A stretch of DNA of 64,000 nucleotides from Ceratopteris richardii. Taxonomy: Eukaryota > Streptophyta > Polypodiopsida > Polypodiales > Pteridaceae. Shown piece after piece: positions 10,600 to 19,623 of this stretch. Each line of letters begins with the position of its first letter. The stretch's first letter is position 1. Under the pieces are notes generated by a model. That model was given only the letters and a program-made list of their open reading frames with translations, had not been told where the DNA came from and made no database searches. The stretch is taken from contig CM035413.1 of the NCBI GenBank assembly GCA_020310875.1, positions 188,451,355-188,515,354 of the forward strand, in the 5' to 3' direction. The position numbers were made by a program, and so were the translations under genes.

Positions 10600-12085
10600 T
10601 AGTCCTTGTCTTCTTAGCTTCATGCGCTTAATGCATTCTATAGCTTCTGCTTGAGCTTCAGCTCGTATTCTATTTTCTTCCTCATTACGCTTCTTTGCCA
10701 ACGTGAGTCATCTAAGCATATCCTCAGTAAGAGGTTCTTGATATAAATTGACTCTACAACCACTAATGTAATTAGGCATTATGTCTCCTTCTAAGGTGGC
10801 TAATTGTACTGCTCCACTTGTTGAGAGTCGGTTAATGATCATAGGTCCATAGCCTCGCTTTTCCAACTTCTGTGCGTGTTGTTTAAGCATATATACTAGG
10901 ACTAAATCTCCTTCTTTTAAGCCTTTATCTTTCACATGTGCATCAAAATATGCTTTCTGTCGTTTCTTTGCCGCATATATACCTGTTGCTGCTTTCCGCC
11001 TGGTTTCTCCTAATCGTTCCAAGTCCATTATTCTTGTTGATAATTCATGGCTCGTCCACTGATGTTCTTGGCAACCTTAAGGGTCGGTATCAAGAAGTCC
11101 AAAGAAAGCACAACATTCTGACCAAAAACCATCTGAAAGGGAGTTGCATTGAGTACGGTCTTGTAGGCCACTCGATATGCCCAAACAGCATGGTGTAACT
11201 GTTTGTCCCAATCTGAACGTTTGTTGTTCACGAGTTTCGTCAGTACGTTACAAAGGATCTTGGTAGTGCTTTCAGCCTGACCATTGGCCTGAGGATGATA
11301 TGGTGCGGATTTCTTGTGAATCACCATAAAATCCTGTAACAAATATTCAATGACTTCGTTTAGAAAGTGAGTTCCTTGATCGCTCACTAACTCTATAGGC
11401 AATCCATATCTTGTAAAGACATTTTCAAATAAGAATTTTGCAGTCGTGTGTGCATCATTCTTTTTTGTGGCTTTTGCCTCTACCCATTTGGTAAGATAAT
11501 CTGTAGCAACAATAATGTATTCAGCATGTGTACCTTTTGCATGGGGGTTAATGGGTCCTACAAAGTCTACACCCCACTTAGAAAATGCACGTCCTCCCAT
11601 CATGGGTTTCAATGGCATTTCATCTCTGCGAGTAGGAAATTGAGTTCTTTGCCACACATCACATCTCTTTACATAGGTATGTGCATCCATGTGAAGAGTG
11701 GGCCACCATAATCCTACAAAGAGGATGGCTTTGATTATCCTATCGGGTCCAAAATGACCTCCTGCAACACCTTGGTGTGCAGTCTCGAGTACGCTCAAAT
11801 AATCATTTTCATCAACACATTGTCTTAAATATCCATCTCGTCCTCGTTTGTATAGGTTGTCGCCAATAAGTGAATAGTCTTGAGCTTCCTGCTCTAGACT
11901 TCGTTGTCATGCAAAGCTCATTCCTTGAGGGAATGTTTTTGTCCTCAAGTATGTCACTAAGGGTTCACTCCATTCTGGTGTGAGAGACACGTGATATAAT
12001 GTAGCATGTTCTAATGGTGGTCTTTCACAACAAACATGGCAATCTTTACACAACTTGTAGACATCTGCTTCCATAGAAGGTGTTG
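10600..12085 (-). pseudogene. Gypsy integrase, truncated at its first HHCC domain
   Basis: The open stretch 11798-11028 holds the second HHCC domain (H-x6-H, then one Cys; CxxC partner intact), the core with Asp in KWGVDFVG, Asp in VSDQGTHF and Glu in GQAEST, and the start of the C-terminal module. The C-terminal module (11028-10708) ends in the GYGPMIINR and GCRVNLYQEPL motifs typical of this family. Upstream, the frame 12080-11907 covers the last part of the first HHCC domain (KLCKDCHVCC). The rest is missing at the 12085 break. Stops near 11028 and 11907 inactivate it. Confidence 0.85.
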
Positions 12086-12174
12086 AAGCTGAAGGCCAAG
12101 GACAAAGCATAGGAGCACATGAAAGAGGTGGACACACAAGAAGAAGGAGCAAGTAGGGAGCTCCAAGAAGTGTA
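12086..12174. other. Unplaced 90-base segment between two elements
   Basis: This short piece lies between the broken integrase and the 5' LTR of the next element. One plus-strand frame is rich in Lys, Glu and Gln (an E-H-M-K-E-V-D-T-Q-E-E-like run) after a stop, which could be the end of a coiled-coil coding region. It does not match any other part of the window that I can see. Confidence 0.4.
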
Positions 12175-12692
12175 TGTCAAATTTTCAGAAGAATCCCTTA
12201 CAACAATAGTGATTTTCATCACTAAAAACCATTGTAAATACCATTTTCTATTTTTGTAACTCCATTTTGTTCAAGCCAAGGAGTCCTTGAGCTTGAGGAG
12301 TATTAGAAGTATCATCCTACCAATTTTCATAATTTTTAAACTTCGTTTGAGCCCTCAAATAAGCCCTGGAACCTAATTTTTAACCATGTCAGACACTAGG
12401 TCTGGACAGGGCCAAAACTAGTAAAAAAACTATAAAAAGAGCTAAAGAGCTCATTTTTGGGGGTTAGCTTGTTAGAGAATAGAGCTTTTGTAAGAGAAAT
12501 CTTTTGCAATCGAAGCTTTCCATTGTTCCTCTCTTTGATCTTACCTTGTACACGTGTGTGTGTATGTGTGTGCATGTTTGTGTGCTTTCACTCATGCACT
12601 TGTGCCTTCACTTGCTCATGGTCTTCATATCGGTCCTCATGTCTCTACACATTGACAAGTAAAGGAGGTGGTGCTTACGCTTGAGCTACACC
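12175..12692 (+). repeat. Gypsy 5' LTR
   Basis: This is about 517 bases directly repeated at 24333-24852 with high identity. Both copies share the stretch from TTTTCAGAAGAATCCC to GTGGTGCTTACGCTTGAGCT. The start is placed at a TG (TGTCAAA) and the end at GCTACA, eight bases before the primer site. It contains a TATA box and a short GT-rich stretch near 12555-12575. Confidence 0.85.
12430..12438 (+). promoter_or_regulatory. TATA box in 5' LTR
   Basis: CTATAAAAAG is followed by GAGCT repeats and lies about 260 bases before the primer site. The same motif is found at 24594 and, inverted, at about 4030 and 28065, so it is kept in all four LTRs of this family. It would place the U3/R boundary about 30 bases downstream. 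Confidence 0.65.
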
Positions 12693-12698
12693 AAATTT

Positions 12699-12716
12699 TG
12701 GCACCGTTGCCGGGGA
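12699..12716 (+). promoter_or_regulatory. Primer-binding site, tRNA-Asp type
   Basis: TGGCACCGTTGCCGGGGA differs at one base from the complement of the 3' end of plant tRNA-Asp (TGGCGCCGTTGCCGGGGA). It sits just inside the 5' LTR. tRNA-Asp priming is characteristic of the plant Athila/Tat branch of Ty3/gypsy, which agrees with the RT and RNase H motifs. Confidence 0.9.
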
Positions 12717-13999
12717 AAGATCTTCGAGGACGAGCGTTGTGATGGTAAGATTGTAGATTTGCGATGTTGGAAGGTAAAAAAAAAACTATCATTTTTGTTC
12801 ATTTTCTGATTTTTCTTCTTCATCTTCATCATCATCACCATCTCCATCTTCTTTCATCTTCTTCTTCATAGAAATTTCTTGTTTTCTAGTGCATTTTCAC
12901 CATTTTCATACCATTTTTCATGCGTTATTGTGTGAGAAGGAGTTAGGAGGTGCAAGGGAGAGCAAGTGTTGTGTTTTTTCATGCTTTTCTACACATACGG
13001 AGCTCGGCATTGCTCGACGCTCAGAAATTTGAATTTCCCGCAAAAAAAAGCGATTTTGTGATGAAAATCGCGATTCTGTGAAAAATTCTATTTTTTTTAA
13101 ATCACGATTTTCTATTTCCCGCCTAAAAGCCCTCTGAAGGAAACACGATTCTGAGGTCATTCTCAGAATCACGATTCTCTAGTTGTGCTCAAAATCGCGA
13201 TTCTCTAAGTTTTCAAAAAAAAACACGATTCTGTGGTCATTCTCAGAATCGCAATTCTATGGTTGTGCTCAAAATTATGATTGTCACAAATCACAATTTT
13301 CAGCCAAAAACACGATTGTGATCAAACGCAATTCTCTAAAAACGCAATTCTCTAAAAACGCAATTCTCTGTTGGCAATCGCGATTCTCTAAAAACACGAT
13401 TCTCTGTTGGCAATCGTGATTCTCTAAAAACACGATTCTCTGTTGGCAATCGCGATTCTCTAACAACACGATTCTCTGTCGGCAATCACGATTCTCTAAA
13501 AACACGATTCCCTAAAAACACGATTCTCTATTGGCAATCGCGATTCTCAAAACACGATTCTCTTGAGATTCACAGCATCACGATTCTCTTGAGATTCACA
13601 GCATCGCGATTCTCTTGAGATTCACAGCATCGCTATTCTCTTGAGATTCACAGCATCGCAATTCTCTTGAGATTCACAGCATCGCGATTCTCTTGAGATT
13701 CACAGCATCGAGATTCTCTTGAAGTTCACAAAATCGCGATTCTCTTGAAGTTCACAAAATCGCGATTCTCTTGATTTCACAAAATCGTGATTTTTTCCAA
13801 AAGGTCATGTTTGCCTGTTTTGACCCCTAGGAGCCTGATTTGACATAACTTTTTCATCCAAAGTCCATTTTTTGAGCTCTATAGCTCGTTGGAAAGCTCG
13901 TTTTGAAGTTGGGCTTCAAGTGGGACTAGGAAACCAAGGGGGCTCCAAAGGATTTTTGAACCATACCAAGGGGAAATTTTGGACTCTTAGCCAAAGCTT
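12717..13999 (+). other. Long 5' leader of the gypsy element
   Basis: About 1.28 kb lies between the primer site and the gag start with no credible coding sequence. It holds a TC-rich stretch (about 12800-12880), the CGATTCTC repeat array, and near its end (about 13850-13900) a segment with CATTTTTTGAGCTCTA that also occurs in the minus-strand element at about 42880-42900. That end segment is therefore an old part of the leader. Packaging or translation-control roles are possible but not shown. Confidence 0.75.
13020..13795 (+). repeat. Degenerate CGATTCTC tandem repeat array
   Basis: The motif CGATTCTC or CGATTCTG recurs dozens of times. From about 13360 to 13555 the unit is roughly 33 bases (ACACGATTCTCTGTTGGC followed by AATCGCGATTCTCTAAAA). 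From about 13556 to 13735 it is roughly 26 bases (CGATTCTCTTGAGATTCACA plus GCAT), ending in variants with AAGTTCACAAAAT. AATCGCGATT is a perfect palindrome. The minus-strand sister element lacks the array in its leader, so it arose or was lost within the family. Confidence 0.85.
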
Positions 14000-16900
14000 A
14001 TGAACCTGAGATCTGGTAGACACCTAGGCAAGGATAGACAAAGCAGTAGATCTTCTCAGTCTAGTGTCATCCATACAACTAAGTCTTGGGCACAAGAACT
14101 AAGTGGTTATCCTTACGTACTAAACTCAGACAAAAGTGACTCAGAAATGTCTTTTAGCATGGGGAAACCTGCAGGTGGCTCAGGAACTGCCCATCTACAA
14201 ACACCAGAAGGTCCCTATAAGACACAACTGGAATATATTCAGACCAACCGATTAGGTGCTCGCATCTATGAAGATGGCTTGAGGCGATCAGTGGTCCAAC
14301 TCAAAAATCTAGATCAACCCTTTGGACTTGAACACCCAGTGGTCAAGTTCGAAGAGGGTTCATACATTGATAAGGAAGGAACCATGTATGTGGTCACCAA
14401 CCTACCAGATAGGACTGATGAGTTTGGAAATATCATTCCTGAGAATGAGATAGGAGACCTAGAACAAGGGAATGTAGGACAAGGACCCCAGACTCCTAGA
14501 GGCAAGTCAGTTTTGACCAGAGTGATCACTCCAGATTAGATTCCTCAAGATAACAAAAGCATAGAGCTATTCTTGAATAGAAAAACAGAGGAAGCCTTTT
14601 GGAGATTCAACCCAGATCAACCTAGCCAATTGGGCATAGTCATCATCGATGAGTTCAAGGACCCAGAGATACCAGGAAAAGTTGTCTACTTGGATAACAC
14701 ATCAGAGAAAGTGTTCTTGGTAACAGAACATGATAGAAATGCATATACTTGGAAGAGTGAATTGATTTTCCCTCCATCAAGATCCAATGTTTCCCATGGC
14801 CTCCAAGGAGTAGGATCATCCCAAGCTCATGAAGCCCAAAGAGAAAGAAATAGAGAGAGACCTGAGGTAAGTTTTGCACACCATGTGGGCAGGAATAGAT
14901 CAGGAGTTGAAAATGAAAGACTTGAAAGAGAGAGACATCAAGCACATAGGCAACAAAGAGAAGAACATGATTTTCCATTGCCTAGACCCCGAGAGCACAC
15001 AAGAACCCTTAGACCCACTCAAGTGATCAAGGCAATGAAGAATTATTTTGACGGGTCAAGAGATCCTTATGATCATGTGGCTGAGTTCAAACAAGTGTTA
15101 AGAGCTGAACAGGTTGAGGATTTGTTCACCCAGTACGAGGCATTTGGTTTGACTCTTAAGGGCACTGCCTTAGCTTGGTTTCAACCGCTGAGTAGTCGCA
15201 ACTATCGCGACATAGGTCAACTGCTAGACAAATTCATTGTAGAATTTTCCAAGAGTGGTATCAGGCATAACACATCATCTTTAATCCACAGTTTCAAACA
15301 GACACCCCAAGAAATAGTACATCTAGCAGGTAGAAGGTTCAGACAATACCTAGAAAGATGCCTTGCTCCAGAGTTACCCACACTAGCCAAACAAGTGGCT
15401 TTGTTCTTAGATGGCTTATTGAGCACAAAGTTGAGATCATATGTGTATTTGAAAGAGCCCAGATCCATAGAAGAGTGTGTGCGGACGTGCATTGACATAG
15501 AAGATAACTTGGGTGAGGAGTTAGGATTGTCCAAACTCTATAAGGATTCTGATAGTTCTACTAGTCATACTTCAAAAATCTCCACGGAAATAGATGAAAT
15601 AGCTGAGCAAGTTGCCAAGAAGCTGGGTGTCCAAAATAGACAAACACAAAGAGTCACCTCATTGAACCAATGTTATACCTGTGGAGGCGACCACATGGCT
15701 AATGTATGCCCAATGCAAAACCAAAACATTAGAGAAAGGAATGCTCCATATTGCACTATTGAGAGAAAATACACGAACCACACTACTCAAGATTGTCCCT
15801 ACAATAGGCAGGCTGTTAGACAAACTTATCAGCAACCTTACCAACAAGGTAGGTATCAAAACCAATACCAACAGCCATATTATCGACCACAATAGCAATG
15901 TCAAGCACAATATAGGCCACAACCAGTATTGGGAAACCAACCATCAGCTCCTGCCAACGTGATTCTAGTCAAGTATGCTGTGGGAGAGGAAAATCCAAAT
16001 AGAGCTTTGGTGCCACTAACCCCACTGATCTCAGAGAATGACTCTCATGCTCATAGTTCAAACTACTCCCATGAAGGTAGTCCACAGCTTATTACACAGA
16101 GTCACCTGAACATAGTGAGATTTACTCGTATCAATATGAGGCACCACCTATGGAGCAAAATTGGGAGCCAGAATACTCCAATGTCATGTACACAAATCCT
16201 AACCCTAGGACCCAATTGAGACAAATGAGACCACAAGCCCCTAAAGGATCTTGTTTCAGATGTCAAGGTGACCATTTCATTCGTGACTGTCCTCACCCAC
16301 CATCTCCAAGTCAAGGTCAGGCTATCACAATACAAGCTTTTTGTCCTGAATGTGGCAACGACCATCTTCCTAGAGGTTGTCCAAGAAACCCCTCCAGTGC
16401 ACCCAAGATTACACCCATTAATGTGGTAGGCTTAGTGGCGGATTCAAGTTCAAGTAGCAGTAATGTGGCACCTGTACATGTAGTTACTAGGGCACAAGCA
16501 TTAAAACAAGATAAACTAGCAGAACAATCGGAGTCGAGTGAATCAGGAGAGCCTAGTAAGAGGAAAACAAGAACATGGAAGGATACCAGAGAAAATCCCA
16601 ATCGTAAGTGGAATAAAAAGTTATCGGAACTAGAAGAAAGCTTGAAAGATGCAAAAACAAAAATAGAAGACATCGCATCTCAAAACCCCTCGCATGCCGA
16701 CACTCCATCCACTCCGCCTCATCCCACCCCACCACCCATTGTAAATAGGCCACAACCAGGGTCTGTTCTTGCAGATCCAACCCCAGAAGGCTTGGACATG
16801 ATGTTCAAGGCCTACCAGGCTCGATTTCAAGAAGGGCCAACAGCTACAAATCTAGACAAGAGTTACCCTAGAGCGGATTTAGAGATTGAACGGATGAAAA

Positions 16901-17445
16901 TGTGCATGAAAATGGTAGAACAAGCTCAAGCTATACTTGAGACTAGTCAAAAGTTCAATCAGATAAACTCTATCAAACCACATTTGCATTTCCAAGGGTT
17001 ACTAGAAAGATTAGAGCAGTTGGTAAACAAACCACAAGTTTCTTTACCTCCACAGGCTCAACTAGTTATTGAGAGAGGAAGCTCACCACCAATGGGAGCT
17101 TATGTTCCTAATTCTACGGATGCTGGAATGCCTCCTTCAATTCAACAGTACTCTCAAGAGTTCTTGCGGGAAATACAAGAAGAGAAATGGGCCAAGGACA
17201 AGGGTAACTCCCCTCCTATTCCTGAGATTGATGATCTTCATGATCAATTTCCCCAAGACATTCCATCTATTTACGGAGATGAAGCAGAACAACAAGAAGA
17301 CGAAAGATTAGATTTTGAATCTAATACCCTAGAAGAATTGCCTCAATTTCCAGGCCCATGGGAATCTGAATCTCTCCAGATTAGAGCTCCCACAATACTA
17401 ATAAGAAATGAAGACCTCTGGTTCCAAGGAACACTGATGTCGTGA
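14000..17445 (+). pseudogene. gag: Gypsy gag, broken
   Basis: Gag starts MNLRSGRHLG, also present in the sister gag at 42233, which supports this start. Frames 14000-14539, 14573-15895, 15929-16100 and 16150-17445 together cover the protein. The capsid-type Retrotrans_gag domain (about 14998-15370) shows FDG..DPYDHVAEFK and LAWFQPL. Zinc knuckles C-x2-C-x3-H-x4-C lie at about 15670, 16255 and 16342, with a degenerate C-x8-H-x4-C at about 15752. A coiled-coil segment (about 16600-16680) and a Pro-rich stretch follow. TAG at 14537 replaces a Trp codon, another stop lies at 15893, and frameshifts occur near 16100 and 17417. It would form the virus-like particle but cannot be made whole from this copy. 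Confidence 0.85.
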
Positions 17446-18240
17446 AGAACACTAAGGTTCAATGTCATCTCACTATAGAAGAGTTGGTCAAAGCAAAACT
17501 TGAGCTATGGAATCATGTGAAGGATCAGGTTCCAGAACTTGATTCCAATAAGCCAAAAACAGGCTCTAAGCAAAAAGTTCCAGAGATACCTCTAGACAAA
17601 ATAGGGGACATGTGTGAGGGTGAAGAAGGTAATACTTATCTTCCAATCACCTACCAAGGTTACACAACCAAAGAAATCATAGATTTAGGTGTTGGTGTTG
17701 CCATTGCGACCACCTCCTTGTGGAAGCAATGGGGCAAACCCACATTAAGACCAACTAGAATGAAGCTTCAAATGGCCGACAGTCATTTTGAAAGACCTCT
17801 AGGATTGCTCGAAGGGATAACTCTAACCACTTGTGGTGTGGAGTTTGAACATACATTTGCTATATGTGACTTTGAGAAAATAACGTCTATGAGATGATCC
17901 TAGGAAGACCCTTCCTACGACAATTGCAAATAGTACAGGCTTGGGGAACCAACTCCTTGTACTTACAACACTTAGGGGTCACCACCAAGGTCAATTTGAA
18001 GGATTACACCTTCAGAGATGTACCACCCCTACAGTGGAATAATATCCACAAAGCGAAAGAAGATTCCATCTCTGTGCATTCTGAAAGTTCACCTCATCCA
18101 TCATGGCTGCATGAAGATACTCATTTGTGGATGTGCAAGGTCGCCGAGGAAGAGGAAAAACGTTTAAAGGCAAGAGAAGAAGGAACTTCGCCAGGAGATA
18201 GACCAGTTAGAGATCCAGCCTACACTTCGATGATCTTTCC
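17442..18240 (+). pseudogene. Gypsy protease 1, mutated active site
   Basis: Frames 17442-17897 and 17894 onward correspond to the retropepsin between gag and RT. The domain has YLPITYQGYTTKEI, then D-L-G-V-G where the sister copy (about 38500) has D-S-G-A-G, then a flap-like region and ILGRPF at about 17896-17915. The Ser-to-Leu and Ala-to-Val changes would destroy the catalytic triad. A small overlap and frameshift at 17894 splits the domain just before ILGRP. This protease normally cuts the Gag-Pol polyprotein. Confidence 0.85.
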
Positions 18241-19580
18241 AGATGAGGAATTTGAGCCTCATGGCTGGCCAGAAATCTTAGCCACCATGGACATTGCTGT
18301 CAATGAAGAACAATGGGCACTTCATTGTGATGAGGAGGGTTATGATATTTCAGTGTTCATGTGTCAGCCCCTGCTAGAAGAATGTGACCCTAGTGATGTC
18401 ATAGAAGAAGAAGAGAATGACGATGATATAGAGTCCATCGTGATGGATAGTTGCTTTAACTCAGAGCAGCACTATCTAGAAGATATAGGAGTGTTCACCC
18501 AGAAAGAAGAAGAACCTCTCACAAGTATTAAAACGATAAAATCAAAGGATGGAAGTGAGAGCAGTCAAAAGAAAAAGAAAAGAAAAGCAATGAAACAAGG
18601 AGAGGAGGAATCATTGTTTGAAGTACCAGAAAACTTCAAGAAATATGAAGTTGACGACCGCAAAATTTTGGTACGAATGCCTACGAGAGAGGCCATCATA
18701 GGAGAATCATATGATAATAAAGAAAAGACCAAGAAGATTGTAGTGACCATCGAAGAGAACGAAGAGAGATGCACATATATAGGAGATGACCTAAGTGCAA
18801 GAGAAGAAATGGAGCTCGTAGCTCTATTAAGGGAATATAGGGATGTGTTTGCGTGGCACTATAGAGACTTGAAAGGGGTAGATCCAAGAATTTGCTCTCA
18901 TACTATCCCCATGACTACTGATGCCAAGCCCACCAAATAGAAGCCCTACACATATAATGATACATATGCAGCCAAAATAAAAGAAGAAATTGATAGGCTA
19001 ATTGAAGCTGGATTCATCTATGAGATTGAGCATACTGAATGGGTCTCCCCCATCGTAGTGGTGCCCAAGAAGGACGGGAAGTTGCGAGTGTGTATTAACC
19101 TTAAAAATGTTAATGCCGCTACGATTAGAGATAGTTATCCGCTTCCAATCACGGAACACCTATTGGAGCGTGTTGCAGGTAAGGAATTTTATAGCTTCCT
19201 TGATGGATTTTCAGGTTACAATCAAGTATCCATTGCCCCAGAAGATCAACACAAAACAGCTTTTGCCACAGAGTGGGGAATCTTTGCATTTCGTGTGATG
19301 CCATTCGGGCTCACGAATGCACCTGCAACATTCCAACGGCTCATGTGTCATGTCTTCAAAGAGTTCTTACGAAAGAGCTTAGAAGTATATGTGGATGATT
19401 TATGTGCTCATTCCCAAGAAAGAAGATTTCACATCCCTGAACTCAGACAAATCTTTAACAAGTGTAGAGAATATCGAGTGTGTCTGAACCCAGAAAAGTG
19501 TGTGTTCATGGTGCGTCAAGGTAAAATCTTAGGTCATATTGTTTCTAAGAATGGAATCTCAACAAGGTACGAGCCATAGC
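18241..19580 (+). pseudogene. Gypsy reverse transcriptase, with acidic linker
   Basis: An acidic linker (about 18241-18600) leads into RT. The end of the first frame carries DVFAWHYRDLKGVDP and a TAG at 18938. RT motifs continue at 19058-19579: VVPKKDGKLRVCINLK.VN, FLDGFSGYNQ, FGLTNAPATFQRLM, the catalytic YVDDL (about 19389) and the LGHIVS block. A short deletion near 19565 shifts the frame into the RNase H ORF. All catalytic Asp residues are present. It would copy element RNA into DNA, primed by tRNA-Asp. Confidence 0.9.
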
Positions 19581-19623
19581 GGAGCTGCCAAGGCCAAGGA
19601 ATGTTAAGGAGGTACAAGCCTTT

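Larger units (their letters stand above)
3766..12085 (-). mobile_element. Ty3/gypsy element, 5'-truncated, minus strand
   Basis: On the minus strand the order is integrase (truncated at its first HHCC domain), second protease-like domain, W-x-P-K tail, extra ORFs, then 3' LTR. Everything upstream of the first HHCC domain, including gag, protease 1, RT and RNase H, is missing. The break at about 12085 is followed by about 90 bases I cannot place and then the LTR of the plus-strand element. Parallel coding order with the copy at 27786-42970 shows these are members of one family or close subfamilies. Confidence 0.85.

Noticed and set aside
11448-11711. ORF antisense to integrase (also at 1751-2014 and 20872-21063)
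   Set aside because: These are shadows of the conserved integrase coding sequence on the other strand. Their similarity to each other follows from the integrase.
12165-12180. Target-site duplication for the 12175-24852 element
   Set aside because: Bases before 12175 and after 24852 do not match. The right flank is internal pol sequence, so the insertion borders have been altered.
13360-13795. CRISPR-like array of short repeats
   Set aside because: Repeats are degenerate, units are directly contiguous without unique spacers, and the context is a plant retroelement leader.
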